Source of the DNA: Planococcus koreensis
Lineage (GTDB): Bacteria; Bacillota; Bacilli; Bacillales_A; Planococcaceae
DNA length: 40,736 nucleotides
Direction: 5' to 3'
Assembly: GCF_004761975.1 (NCBI RefSeq)
Contig: NZ_RQII01000008.1
Span: forward strand, 1-40,736
The position numbers were made by a program, and so were the translations under genes. The notes under the pieces are model-generated. The model ran no database searches, had not been told where the DNA came from, and saw only the letters and a program-made list of their open reading frames with translations. This document shows positions 25,197-34,189 of the stretch, piece after piece (the first letter of the stretch is position 1; every line of letters starts with the position of its first letter).

Positions 25197-26015
25197 ATGA
25201 TGAAATCATCCGAATTAGTAAATATATTGAAACAGCGAATGACGAATCCGGAATTGATCTGGCATTTTGACCGCGAAAAAGATGTGTTGGACATCCGGCA
25301 TAAAACTTTGGGTAATGGCATGACGCTTTCCCTGCCGCAGGCATTAAACCGGTATGAAGCAAAAGGGGAGAGCGCGTTGGATGAAATCGTCTATACCATC
25401 CTGGAAACTTTCGGTGCGATGGAAAAAGAGGCGAAAGGCGAATTGAAATCGTCGGAGCACATCTATCCAGTCGTCCGCTCGACGTCGTTCCCATTGGAAT
25501 CGAAGGAAGGCCATCGCTTCATCACTTCGGACCATACAGCTGAAACACGGGTTTTTTACGCGTTGGATGCTGGCACTACCTATCGCTTAATTGACGAAAA
25601 TATGTTAAATTCATTAAGTCTGAGTGAAGAGCAGGTCAAAGAAATTGCACGGTTCCAAGTGAAAAAACTGAAAACCGCTGTAAAAGAAGACCGCGTCGCA
25701 GGCAATGTATTTTACTTTTTGAACGAAAATGATGGGTACGATGCTTCCCGTCTGCTGAATGAAAACTTCCTAAAAGACATGAAAACGAAAATCACAGGCG
25801 ACATGACTGTATCAGTGCCGCATCAGGATGTGCTGATCATCGGAGATATCCGCAACGAGACCGGATACGATGTATTGGCGCAAATGGCGATGCACTTTTT
25901 CACTAACGGCAAAGTGCCGATTACGTCATTGTCGTTCATCTATGAAAATGACGAACTTGAGCCGATTTTCATCATGGCCAAGAATAAACCGACCGAGGAG
26001 CAGGATAAGAAATGA
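25197..26015 (+). CDS. ytpQ: DUF1444 protein YtpQ
   Basis: A 272-residue soluble protein of the DUF1444 family, with no recognised catalytic motif. Blocks such as YLRLID-like TTYRLIDENMLN, FYFLNENDGYDASRLLNE and YENDELEPIFIMAKN are characteristic of YtpQ. GAGGAGG precedes the ATG at 25197. Its stop overlaps the ytpR start (ATGA, 26012-26015). Function is unknown. Confidence 0.88.
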   Translation: MMKSSELVNILKQRMTNPELIWHFDREKDVLDIRHKTLGNGMTLSLPQALNRYEAKGESALDEIVYTILETFGAMEKEAKGELKSSEHIYPVVRSTSFPLESKEGHRFITSDHTAETRVFYALDAGTTYRLIDENMLNSLSLSEEQVKEIARFQVKKLKTAVKEDRVAGNVFYFLNENDGYDASRLLNENFLKDMKTKITGDMTVSVPHQDVLIIGDIRNETGYDVLAQMAMHFFTNGKVPITSLSFIYENDELEPIFIMAKNKPTEEQDKK

Positions 26016-26620
26016 ATGCATTTTACAATAAACACGGAATAGGCGATGTCCTATTGGTCCAATTACAAACGGAAACACCGGAGAAAATCCACCCTGAACA
26101 ATTCGGCGATGTTACGCTGATCAAAGATGGCGAAGGAAACATTGCCGGATTCAATCTTTTCAATGCCTCTACTTACGTGGAACTGGCTGACGGAGAGAAA
26201 GTGGAACTTTCGGAAGCATTGGTTACAGAGCTTCAGAATGCTTTGGCTAAAAATGGTGTAGATTATGTTCTTGAAGTCGATTTGTCTCCGAAATTTGTCG
26301 TGGGCTTTGTAGAAGCGAAAGAAAAGCATCCGAACGCGGACAAGCTGAATATTTGCCGTGTCAATGTCGGCAGCGAAGAATTGCAGATTGTCTGCGGTGC
26401 TGCAAACGTTGAACAAGGACAAAAAGTAGTTGTGGCAAAGGTAGGGGCAATCATGCCTTCTGGAATGCTGATCAAAGACGCGGAACTTCGCGGTGTTCCA
26501 TCTAGCGGGATGATCTGCTCGGCGAAAGAACTGGCTTTGCCGGATGCTCCTGAAGAAAAAGGGATATTGGTCTTGCCGGAAGATGCAGAAATCGGATCTT
26601 CATTCGAAGTAAAGGCGTGA
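26012..26620 (+). CDS. ytpR: tRNA-binding-domain protein YtpR
   Basis: A 202-residue protein with an N-terminal DUF4479 domain (about residues 1-85) and a C-terminal EMAP/Trbp111-type OB-fold tRNA-binding domain (about 90-200: VGFVEAKEKHPNADKLNICRVNVG...IVCGAANVEQGQKV). The OB domain matches the N-terminal tRNA-binding domain of PheT, so it is often mis-annotated as a phenylalanyl-tRNA synthetase fragment. It is 6 bp before sftA. Confidence 0.92.
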   Translation: MNAFYNKHGIGDVLLVQLQTETPEKIHPEQFGDVTLIKDGEGNIAGFNLFNASTYVELADGEKVELSEALVTELQNALAKNGVDYVLEVDLSPKFVVGFVEAKEKHPNADKLNICRVNVGSEELQIVCGAANVEQGQKVVVAKVGAIMPSGMLIKDAELRGVPSSGMICSAKELALPDAPEEKGILVLPEDAEIGSSFEVKA

Positions 26621-26626
26621 CGCGTT

Positions 26627-29455
26627 ATGAGTTGGGTTAAAAATATCTGGAATCGTTTATTCACTGAAGCCGAGGAAGAGGAAACTGCGGAAAACGTCCT
26701 TAAACAAGACAAGCCCGTAACTGAGCGGCCGAAAAAGGCGCCGTTCCGCTTTCCAGTTATTTCAGATAACGAAAAAGACCGTTTCAAAGAAATAGACCCT
26801 GCAGCGGAGCAGCCCGTGCCTAAACGCCGTCCATCAAGCCCTGCTTTGAACAAAGCGAGAGGTTTTGGACCACCGGCACCGCAAGTAGGCGAAGCATACC
26901 ATAGCCCGCCGGTGCGCGAGCCGCGGGAACGGCGTGAGCCACGGGAAGTTCGTGTGTATGAAAAACCGGCTCCTAGAGTTCCGCGTGCGGCAGAACCGAA
27001 AACTTTGCCAAGGCCGAGCCAAAACAGCCAGCCGAAGACCAAAGTACGGGAGGTTCCAGCTACGAAGCGCCCGGCAACCCGTGCATACGAGCCGCAAAGC
27101 AAAAGTACACGGCCGTTTGAACCGAGCCGGGTGCCGTCTCCAATCCATGGCTATAACGAGTCGCGCCCCGAGCCGATCATGAATTTGCTCGAGAAAAAAG
27201 AACAGCAGCGCAATGAACAGCCGAATTTGAGCTCTTTGGCTTCGGCTAAGGAAGCGTTGAAACTGCAAGGGTTCCATAACCAATTGCCTTCAATTAAAAA
27301 AGAGGCGATTGTTGAAGAGAAGCTGCCAGCCACGGAAAAAGATATGTTGGCAGAACCTCAACAGGCGGAGATTGCAGCACAACAACAGCTTGATGAACCA
27401 CAGCCAGCGCCGGTTAAGCAAAAGGCATCTGTTCTGTTATTTGACGACGAACCGGAACCAATCGAAGGGCCGGCAGAGATAGAAGAGCCGGTAAATATCG
27501 AAGAACCGGCAGAAGTGAAAGAACCGGAACCAATCGAAGAACCAGCAGAGATAGAAGAGCCAGTGCATATCGACGAACCGGCAGAAGTCAAAGAACTGGA
27601 ACAAAGCGAAGAACCAATAGAGATAGGAGAACCTGTGCTTATCGAAGAACCAGCAGCAGCCAAAGATCTGGAACAAAGCAAAGAACCAATAGAAATTGAT
27701 GAGCTCGAAACTGTAGAACAAAAGGTACATAATGGCGCTTTGGAAGAGGCGGTTAAAGCCGAAGAAATCCGCCAACCGGAGAAAAAGCGTGAAAAAATCG
27801 TGCCATTCAATGTGCTGATGTTGAAATCCGATAAAGATCGTTTGAAAAAAACGAAGCCGGCCGCAACCGGTGTTCCCGCTGCTCCAGTTGAAAAGGAAAA
27901 ACCGGCAAATGAGCCTGTCCAGAAAACACTCGTGGAAAAGCAGATGATGTCTGAGTTTGCTGAGAAAAAGCAAGAACCGTTACAAGAACCATTAAAAGTT
28001 AATGAGCAGGCACCGGAACCAGTAACGGAACCGGAACAGCCGATTGTCTATGAGCATCCGAGAAGCGACTTTTTGCGTGCACCTGAAAACGATTTGATAG
28101 ATGAAGCGTGGATGGAAGAGCAGGGAGAGCGCCTTATTGAAGCGTTGTCCCACTTCCAGATCCAGGCATCCATTCTCAGCATCGTGCAGGGACCGGCTGT
28201 GACCCAGTTTGAAGTGACCGTTGCCCAAGGAGTGAAAGTCAGCAAAATCCGCAATCTGGCGGACGATCTGAAACTGGCCCTGGCAGCCAAAGACATCCGG
28301 ATCCAAGCTCCGATACCCGGAAAAAGCTCGATCGGCATCGAGATCCCGAACCGCACTTCCCGTGCAGTCCGTATATCCGAAGTGATCGAAAGCCGCGTGT
28401 TCCAAGAATCGGATTCGCCGCTTGAAGCCGCGCTCGGCCTCGATTTGACTGGAAAGCCGGTGACGCTGGATTTGCGCAAAATGCCGCATGGCTTGATTGC
28501 TGGCGCGACAGGTTCCGGCAAGAGTGTCTGCATCAATTCAATATTGGTGAGCCTTCTTTATAAATCATCACCGCGCGATCTGAAAATGCTGCTCATTGAT
28601 CCGAAAATGGTTGAACTTGCGCCATACAACCACATTCCGCATCTTGTCAGCCCGGTCATTACCGATGTCAAAGCGGCGACAGCTTCCTTGAAATGGGCAG
28701 TCGAAGAAATGGAGCGCCGTTATCAATTATTCGCGCATTCCGGCGTCCGCGATTTGAGCCGCTACAATAAATTAGTAAAAGAAAAAGGGAATCATGCCCA
28801 GCATCTCCCTTATATTCTGATTGTCATCGATGAGCTGGCAGATTTGATGATGATGTCGCCATCCGATGTAGAAGACGCCATTTGCCGCATTGCGCAAAAA
28901 GCGCGGGCTTGCGGAATCCATTTGGTCATTGCGACACAGCGTCCGTCGGTAGATGTGATTACGGGCCTCATCAAGTCGAATATCCCGACGCGCATCGCGT
29001 TTTCCGTATCCTCCCAAGTGGACAGCCGCACCATCCTGGATTCGCAAGGAGCGGAGCGGCTGCTCGGAAGAGGGGATATGCTGTATCTCGGAAACGGCAT
29101 GTCTGCACCTGTGCGGATCCAAGGAACGTTCGTCACAGACAATGAGATCGAAGACGTAATCGCCCATGTCCGTGCGCAAGGCGAGCCGGAGTATTTCTTC
29201 AATGAAGAAGAACTCATCAAACGGAGCGGTGTGTCAGGAGTGCAAGATGATTTATTCGAAGAGGCTTGCCGGTTCATCATGTCCCAAGGCAGTGCTTCGA
29301 CATCGTTGCTGCAGCGCAAGTTCCATATCGGCTATAACCGTGCAGCGAGGCTCATGGATTTGATCGAGCAGCACGGCTTTATTTCCGAACAGAATGGCAG
29401 TAAGGCACGAGCGGTATTGATAACGGAAGATGATATCGAAAACGTCTTTCAGTAA
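26627..29455 (+). CDS. sftA: DNA translocase SftA (FtsK/SpoIIIE family)
   Basis: A 942-residue soluble FtsK-family translocase (B. subtilis SftA has about 950). No N-terminal membrane helices are seen, which separates it from SpoIIIE. Residues 1-about 480 are low-complexity linker, rich in Pro/Glu, including a 24-residue tandem repeat at 275-361 (27449-27709, about 3.6 units). The motor follows: Walker A GATGSGKS at about 625-632, Walker B ILIVIDELADLMM near 730, and the gamma winged-helix domain at the C-terminus (about 875-942) that reads DNA polarity. SftA clears DNA from the septum before spore- or division-septum closure. It is the last gene of the ytp operon. Confidence 0.95.
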   Translation: MSWVKNIWNRLFTEAEEEETAENVLKQDKPVTERPKKAPFRFPVISDNEKDRFKEIDPAAEQPVPKRRPSSPALNKARGFGPPAPQVGEAYHSPPVREPRERREPREVRVYEKPAPRVPRAAEPKTLPRPSQNSQPKTKVREVPATKRPATRAYEPQSKSTRPFEPSRVPSPIHGYNESRPEPIMNLLEKKEQQRNEQPNLSSLASAKEALKLQGFHNQLPSIKKEAIVEEKLPATEKDMLAEPQQAEIAAQQQLDEPQPAPVKQKASVLLFDDEPEPIEGPAEIEEPVNIEEPAEVKEPEPIEEPAEIEEPVHIDEPAEVKELEQSEEPIEIGEPVLIEEPAAAKDLEQSKEPIEIDELETVEQKVHNGALEEAVKAEEIRQPEKKREKIVPFNVLMLKSDKDRLKKTKPAATGVPAAPVEKEKPANEPVQKTLVEKQMMSEFAEKKQEPLQEPLKVNEQAPEPVTEPEQPIVYEHPRSDFLRAPENDLIDEAWMEEQGERLIEALSHFQIQASILSIVQGPAVTQFEVTVAQGVKVSKIRNLADDLKLALAAKDIRIQAPIPGKSSIGIEIPNRTSRAVRISEVIESRVFQESDSPLEAALGLDLTGKPVTLDLRKMPHGLIAGATGSGKSVCINSILVSLLYKSSPRDLKMLLIDPKMVELAPYNHIPHLVSPVITDVKAATASLKWAVEEMERRYQLFAHSGVRDLSRYNKLVKEKGNHAQHLPYILIVIDELADLMMMSPSDVEDAICRIAQKARACGIHLVIATQRPSVDVITGLIKSNIPTRIAFSVSSQVDSRTILDSQGAERLLGRGDMLYLGNGMSAPVRIQGTFVTDNEIEDVIAHVRAQGEPEYFFNEEELIKRSGVSGVQDDLFEEACRFIMSQGSASTSLLQRKFHIGYNRAARLMDLIEQHGFISEQNGSKARAVLITEDDIENVFQ
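27449..27709 (+). repeat. 72-bp in-frame tandem repeats in sftA
   Basis: Units at 27449-27520, 27521-27592, 27593-27664 and a partial unit to 27709 encode 24 residues each, starting E-P/L-E and ending AEVK/AAAK. Units 1 and 2 are nearly identical; unit 3 has diverged. Confidence 0.9.
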
Positions 29456-29516
29456 GATATGCCCAAAAATTCTTTAAGGACAGGAAATATCGGGTATATC
29501 GATAATGTTTTAAAAG

Positions 29517-29525
29517 TGATATAAT
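29517..29525 (+). promoter_or_regulatory. Extended -10 promoter of murC
   Basis: TGATATAAT: a perfect TATAAT (29520-29525) with TG one base upstream. No good -35 is present, as expected for an extended -10. It lies 86 bp before murC. Confidence 0.65.
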
Positions 29526-29610
29526 CGAGTGATTATGTTTTGTTGACTAGCTATGAATTTCGCTCGGCGATTTCTATAGACTCTTTTCAACTTCCACAGG
29601 AGGTTCATTT

Positions 29611-30924
29611 ATGACAGTGTTACATTTTACCGGCATCAAAGGATCCGGCATGAGTCCGCTCGCGCAGATAATGCATGATATGGGCAAGACAGTGCAAGGT
29701 TCCGATATCGAACAGTATTTCTTTACAGAAGACCGTCTTCGTGAAAGAGGCATCACCATTCTGCCTTTTGAAGCTGACAATATATCGGCGGATATGACAA
29801 TTATCGCTGGCAACGCGTTCAACGACAACCACCCGGAACTTGTCAAAGCGCGTGAACTTGGGGCGACGATCATCCGTTACCACGAGTTTCTTGGAGACTT
29901 GATGAAACAGTATGTTTCGGTTGCCATTACAGGTGCCCATGGCAAGACTTCTACGACGGGTTTGATGGCGCATGTGCTTGACGGTTTTAAACCAGTTTCT
30001 TACTTGATCGGCGACGGCACGGGATTCGGCAAGGAGAATTCACATTTCTTCGTTGCGGAGGCGTGTGAATATCGACGCCATTTCCTGGCTTATCATCCGG
30101 ACTATGCAATCATGACCAATATCGATTTCGACCATCCTGATTATTTTGCGGGAATCGACGATGTGTTTAATGCGTTTGAAGAGATGGCGCAGCAAGTCAA
30201 GAAATGCATCATTGCCTGCGGCGACGATGAATACCTTCAGCGTATTCAGGCACCGGTTCCGGTGGTGTATTATGGTTTCGGCGAAGAAAACGATTTCCAG
30301 GCCCGCAACGTTGTGAAAACGACTGAAGGCACGACGTTCGACGTCATGATCCGCAATGAATTCTTCCATACGTTCATGATTCCAATGTTCGGCGACCACG
30401 CCATCATGAACGCGCTGGCTGTTATTTCACTTTGCCATTATGAAAACATTCCTGCTGACATCATTCAGCAGCAATTTTCGGACTTTGAAGGCGTCAAACG
30501 CCGTTTCACTCAAACCGAACTTGATGGGCGTATTTTGATTGATGATTATGCACACCACCCGACAGAAATACGCGCGACGCTTCAATCCGCACGCCAGAAG
30601 TTTCCTGAGCGTGAAATTGTGGCTATCTTTCAGCCGCATACATTTACACGTACGCAAACGTTCCTTCAGGAATTTGCGGACAGCTTAAGCGGAGCTGACC
30701 AAGTGTATCTTTGCGATATTTTTGGATCTGCACGTGAAGAAGCTGGCGTTCTGACAATCCACGATCTTGAAGAGAAGATTGAAGGGAGCCGCATCCTGCA
30801 ATCTGATGATGTTACGCCATTGCTGCAGCATGAAAATGCGGTTTATTTGTTCATGGGTGCTGGAGACGTTACGAAATTCCAGAAAGCTTTTGAAAACCTC
30901 ATTAAAACCGAAGAAACGGTTTAA
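29611..30924 (+). CDS. murC: UDP-N-acetylmuramate--L-alanine ligase
   Basis: A 437-residue Mur ligase. The N-terminal UDP-binding [11 protein letters not shown] (residues 8-18), the ATP P-loop GAHGKTSTT (108-116), [11 protein letters not shown] (central domain) and [10 protein letters not shown] plus FQPHTFTRT (C-terminal domain) are all present. It adds L-Ala to UDP-MurNAc in peptidoglycan precursor synthesis. AGGAGG precedes the ATG. In B. subtilis murC also sits between sftA (ytpS) and ytxG. Confidence 0.97.
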   Translation: MTVLHFTGIKGSGMSPLAQIMHDMGKTVQGSDIEQYFFTEDRLRERGITILPFEADNISADMTIIAGNAFNDNHPELVKARELGATIIRYHEFLGDLMKQYVSVAITGAHGKTSTTGLMAHVLDGFKPVSYLIGDGTGFGKENSHFFVAEACEYRRHFLAYHPDYAIMTNIDFDHPDYFAGIDDVFNAFEEMAQQVKKCIIACGDDEYLQRIQAPVPVVYYGFGEENDFQARNVVKTTEGTTFDVMIRNEFFHTFMIPMFGDHAIMNALAVISLCHYENIPADIIQQQFSDFEGVKRRFTQTELDGRILIDDYAHHPTEIRATLQSARQKFPEREIVAIFQPHTFTRTQTFLQEFADSLSGADQVYLCDIFGSAREEAGVLTIHDLEEKIEGSRILQSDDVTPLLQHENAVYLFMGAGDVTKFQKAFENLIKTEETV

Positions 30925-30941
30925 TAGCAACTCAAGCAAAA

Positions 30942-30988
30942 GGCCACAGGCGCAACCGGAAATCCGGAAGCGTCTGTGGCCTTTTTTT
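30942..30988 (+). terminator. Terminator of murC
   Basis: GGCCACAGGCGC/GCGTCTGTGGCC stem with a nested CCGGAAATCCGG hairpin in the loop, then T7. Confidence 0.9.
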
Positions 30989-31084
30989 GTTAAAGCCAAT
31001 CATAAACCGAATTTTGAATAGACTAACAATTGATTTTAAGCAGGATTAACAGGTGTATAAGTGGAATAAATCTAAAGTGCCAGT

Positions 31085-31110
31085 GTTTACACCAATTGAT
31101 GGTGGGGTAC
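31085..31110 (+). promoter_or_regulatory. Candidate sigma-B promoter of ytxGHJ
   Basis: GTTTAC (31085-31090, 5/6 to GTTTAA), 14-nt spacer, GGGTAC (31105-31110, 5/6 to GGGTAT), about 39 bp before ytxG. The B. subtilis ytxGHJ operon is a known sigma-B target. Confidence 0.78.
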
Positions 31111-31148
31111 AAAAGAGATATACCAGTATTCAAAAAGGAGGAAACAGC

Positions 31149-31643
31149 ATGGATTGGAAAATATTGCTTTACATAGCGGCTATCGTTGCTGCTGTCGGAT
31201 TTTTAGTTTTATGCGTAGCGTTGGCTATGACATTAAACTCGTTGAAAAACACACTTAAAGAAGTTTCAGGAACTGTTTCAGGACTTGAAAACCAATTACA
31301 GGGTGTGACCTTGGAAACGACGAACCTTTTGCATAAAACAAATGAGTTGGCAGAGGATATCCAAGTGAAATCAGAAAAACTTAATACAGTGGTGGACGCA
31401 GTCAGAGGTGTCGGAAATTCCGTAACTGATTTGAACTCATCTGTCCGCCGCATCACTTCGACTGTTTCTACTCATGTGGAACAAAACGAAGATAAAATCG
31501 CTCAGGTTGTCCAATGGGGAAATGTTGCAATGGGCATCCGCGACAAATGGAAAGAGCGCAAAATCTATGAAGCACGCGCTTCACAGTCTTACGCTCCAGT
31601 ACCAGGGCAAAAACAATTGCCGCATAACGACCAAACGCTATAA
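31149..31643 (+). CDS. ytxG: General stress protein YtxG (DUF948)
   Basis: A 164-residue DUF948 protein: one N-terminal membrane helix (residues about 4-27) and a long heptad-like helical region, with a Lys/Arg-rich, proline-containing tail. ATG at 31149 follows AAAGGAGG; the frame is open from 31053 but the upstream part covers the promoter. The gene heads ytxG-ytxH-ytxJ (gaps 26 and 16 bp). Paralogue of the gene at 5400-5822. The role in stress resistance is not defined. Confidence 0.92.
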   Translation: MDWKILLYIAAIVAAVGFLVLCVALAMTLNSLKNTLKEVSGTVSGLENQLQGVTLETTNLLHKTNELAEDIQVKSEKLNTVVDAVRGVGNSVTDLNSSVRRITSTVSTHVEQNEDKIAQVVQWGNVAMGIRDKWKERKIYEARASQSYAPVPGQKQLPHNDQTL

Positions 31644-31669
31644 ACTTAAACCAAATGGAGGAATTTAAT

Positions 31670-32500
31670 ATGACAAACAATAACAATAACAATAATAATA
31701 ATTACCAGAAACCAAATTACAATGAATCTGAATACAAGAACCAGAACTATTACGCACAAAACGATTACAATGGCCAGCAAAGCGCTTTCGTGCCACAATC
31801 ATATGGCATGGGCAACCGTTACGATGATCTTTATGATTACGAAGATGAGTCAGGTTCATCAGGCTTCCTATTAGGGGCAATCGTAGGCGGAATCATCGGA
31901 GCTGCAGCTGCATTGATGCTAGCACCGAAATCCGGCAAAGAATTGCGCACGGACTTGAATACTCAAGCTAGCACGTTGAAAGAAAAAACTTCAGGCTATA
32001 CAGATACTGCTAAAGAGAAATCAAGCGGATTGACGCAACAAGTAAAAGAACAGTCGACTAAAGTGGTTGATAAAGTAAAAGGCATGAAATCCGGCCAATC
32101 TCCTATGGACGATGGCACAGCGTCATCTGAAGGCGAAGAGACGATTGAAATGCTAGACACTGTACAAAACTCGATCGGCCAAACTGAAACAGCTGGACAC
32201 GAAGCCTTCACTTCAACTGCAAACGCTTTGAAAGAAGCAGTAGAAGAAGTTAAAGAAGAGAAGAAATCTGCAAATACTAGCAACACAAGCAACACAAGCA
32301 ACACAAGCAACAAAACAACTAATGCTTCGACAAGTTCTAATAACTCGAACAACTCGAACAAAAACACATCAAATTCCAGCACTTCTGGCAGCGCCGGCAG
32401 CAGCTCGAATAAAAACAGCTCGAACAATAATTCAGGCAGCAGCACAAACAAGAACAACAGCAACAACAGCAACAGCAACAACAATAAATCATCGAAATGA
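31670..32500 (+). CDS. ytxH: General stress protein YtxH with long Asn/Ser-rich tail
   Basis: A 276-residue YtxH-family protein. After an Asn-run (residues 3-11) and an Asn/Tyr-rich lead, the YtxH core is at about 60-95: GFLLGAIVGGIIGAAAALMLAPKSGKEL, a membrane helix followed by the typical PKSGKE. A helical stretch rich in KEK/TKVVDK follows. The last about 75 residues are almost only Asn, Ser, Thr, Lys and Gly, partly from a 9-bp repeat (AACACAAGC, near 32281-32310). B. subtilis YtxH is about 150 residues, so the tail is an expansion. ATG at 31670 follows GGAGG. Confidence 0.9.
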   Translation: MTNNNNNNNNNYQKPNYNESEYKNQNYYAQNDYNGQQSAFVPQSYGMGNRYDDLYDYEDESGSSGFLLGAIVGGIIGAAAALMLAPKSGKELRTDLNTQASTLKEKTSGYTDTAKEKSSGLTQQVKEQSTKVVDKVKGMKSGQSPMDDGTASSEGEETIEMLDTVQNSIGQTETAGHEAFTSTANALKEAVEEVKEEKKSANTSNTSNTSNTSNKTTNASTSSNNSNNSNKNTSNSSTSGSAGSSSNKNSSNNNSGSSTNKNNSNNSNSNNNKSSK

Positions 32501-32516
32501 TCTGGGAGCGGATTAA

Positions 32517-32846
32517 ATGGAAAATTTAGTACGTGTACATGATTTAGACGATTTAAAAAATGCCACTGCCCACACCGAGCATTACTGGCTGCTGAAGCAC
32601 AGCAGCACATGCCCGGTATCGGCTTCCGCGTGGAACGAATACAATGAGTATTGCTCTCTGCACCCGAACCAGCTGTTTTTATACTTAGTGGTTCAGGAAG
32701 ACCGTGAGCTTTCCAAAAACATTGAATCGTTGACAGAAGTTAAACATGCTTCTCCGCAAGCCTTTCACTTTGCTAATCAGAAAGTTGATTGGAATGCGTC
32801 GCATGGCAGAATCACCAGCAAAGCGATGCAGGAATTTATCGCTTAA
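32517..32846 (+). CDS. ytxJ: Bacilliredoxin-like protein YtxJ
   Basis: A 109-residue thioredoxin-fold monothiol protein. The active site is TCPVS with Cys32; HASPQAF carries the cis-proline. YtxJ is proposed to remove bacillithiol from S-bacillithiolated proteins after oxidative stress. Its place as the last gene of a sigma-B-type operon fits a stress role. Confidence 0.92.
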   Translation: MENLVRVHDLDDLKNATAHTEHYWLLKHSSTCPVSASAWNEYNEYCSLHPNQLFLYLVVQEDRELSKNIESLTEVKHASPQAFHFANQKVDWNASHGRITSKAMQEFIA

Positions 32847-32853
32847 AAAAGAT

Positions 32854-32882
32854 GCCGGAGCCTTGAGGCTCCGGCTTTTTTT
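32854..32882 (+). terminator. Terminator of ytxGHJ
   Basis: GCCGGAGCC-TTGA-GGCTCCGGC stem followed by T7. Confidence 0.93.
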
Positions 32883-32893
32883 ATTCAAAATAC

Positions 32894-32922
32894 TTTAGCG
32901 CGTTGAATCGCTAAAATATAAT
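32894..32922 (+). promoter_or_regulatory. aroA promoter P1 with an overlapping dyad
   Basis: TTTAGC (32894-32899), 17-nt spacer, TATAAT (32917-32922, 6/6). A perfect 7-bp dyad TTTAGCG/CGCTAAA (32894-32900, 32909-32915) covers the -35 and the spacer, so it could be a repressor site. Confidence 0.55.
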
Positions 32923-32924
32923 GC

Positions 32925-32953
32925 GTGACTTTACCGAATACTTTGCTTATAAT
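32925..32953 (+). promoter_or_regulatory. aroA promoter P2
   Basis: GTGACT (32925-32930, 4/6), 17-nt spacer, TATAAT (32948-32953, 6/6), 60 bp before the ATG. Confidence 0.6.
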
Positions 32954-33012
32954 AGTCTAAACATGTTAAGATAAGTCACCAACATGATGATACGCGAAGG
33001 GAGCAGTAAAGA

Positions 33013-34098
33013 ATGAGCCATTTAGATTTAGAACAGCTAAGAGAAAAAGTGGATGCCGTAAACCTCGAGATCCTCACACTTATTAACGAACGCGCAACAG
33101 TAATCCAGGAAATTGGTAAGATCAAAGAAAAGCAGGGTGTAAATCGTTACGACCCATTGCGTGAACGCCATATGCTGAACTTATTGAAAGAAAATAATAA
33201 CGGACCACTAGACCAGAAGACGGTTGACCATATATTCAAGGAGATTTTCAAATCTGCACTTGATATGCAGGAAGAAGACCACCGCAAAGCACTTCTTGTT
33301 TCACGCAAGAAAAAAGCCGAAGATACGATCATCACAATCAACGGTGAAAGCATCGGCGACGGCACCCCATCGTTCATCTTCGGTCCTTGCGCAGTAGAAT
33401 CCCAGGATCAGGTTTCAAAAGTCGCTGAAGCGATTGGCGCTAAAGGGCTTAAGTTGATCCGTGGCGGTGCGTACAAGCCGCGTACATCCCCATATGATTT
33501 CCAGGGCCTTGGCCTTGAAGGGTTGAAAATGCTGAAAGCAGCCGCAGACCAATACAAACTTGCGGTCGTTTCAGAAATCGTTACGCCGCATCACTTGGAA
33601 GAAGCATTGCCATTCGTTGATGTTGTCCAAGTCGGCGCACGGAATATGCAGAACTTCGAATTGTTGAAAGCGGTTGGGCAGATCAACAAGCCTGTATTGC
33701 TGAAACGCGGAATGTCTGCAACTGTCGATGAATTCATCAACGCTGCTGAATACATCATCGCTTCAGGGAATAGCCAAATCATTCTTTGTGAACGCGGAAT
33801 TCGCACGTACGAAAAAGCGACGCGCAACACGCTCGATATTTCAGCAGTGCCAATCCTTAAACAAGAAACGCATCTTCCAGTATTCGTAGATGTCACGCAT
33901 TCCACAGGGCGCCGCGACTTGTTGCTTCCTGCAGCAAAAGCTGCAATTGCAATCGGTGCTGATGGAGTTATGGCTGAAGTTCATCCAGACCCAGCGGTCG
34001 CATTATCCGATGCTGCCCAGCAGATGGATTTGAACCAATTCGATGATTACTACGATGCTTTGATGAAGTTCATGAAGCAATACGAGTTCAAAATGTAA
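33013..34098 (+). CDS. aroA: Bifunctional chorismate mutase / 3-deoxy-7-phosphoheptulonate synthase
   Basis: A 361-residue fusion. Residues 1-about 88 form an AroQ chorismate mutase ([20 protein letters not shown]..., [11 protein letters not shown]). Residues about 110-355 form a KDO8P-type DAHP synthase with [47 protein letters not shown] and a metal-site His in AEVHPDP. It catalyses the first step of the shikimate pathway; the mutase domain lets chorismate/prephenate inhibit it, as in B. subtilis AroA. AAGGGAGCAG precedes the ATG. Monocistronic. Confidence 0.97.
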   Translation: MSHLDLEQLREKVDAVNLEILTLINERATVIQEIGKIKEKQGVNRYDPLRERHMLNLLKENNNGPLDQKTVDHIFKEIFKSALDMQEEDHRKALLVSRKKKAEDTIITINGESIGDGTPSFIFGPCAVESQDQVSKVAEAIGAKGLKLIRGGAYKPRTSPYDFQGLGLEGLKMLKAAADQYKLAVVSEIVTPHHLEEALPFVDVVQVGARNMQNFELLKAVGQINKPVLLKRGMSATVDEFINAAEYIIASGNSQIILCERGIRTYEKATRNTLDISAVPILKQETHLPVFVDVTHSTGRRDLLLPAAKAAIAIGADGVMAEVHPDPAVALSDAAQQMDLNQFDDYYDALMKFMKQYEFKM

Positions 34099-34106
34099 AT
34101 CCGAAG

Positions 34107-34137
34107 AGCCGGGTAGCTACCCGGCTTTTTCTTTTTT
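34107..34137 (+). terminator. Terminator of aroA
   Basis: The palindrome GCCGGGTAGCTACCCGGC (34108-34125) followed by TTTTTCTTTTTT. Confidence 0.92.
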
Positions 34138-34189
34138 ATGTGAATTGAAAAAAATACATACCTTGAACTAAAGAAGTTAACGCTTTTAA

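Noticed and set aside
31668..32610. Minus-strand leucine-rich frame opposite ytxH
   Set aside because: It is the complement of the Asn/Ser codon repeats of ytxH.
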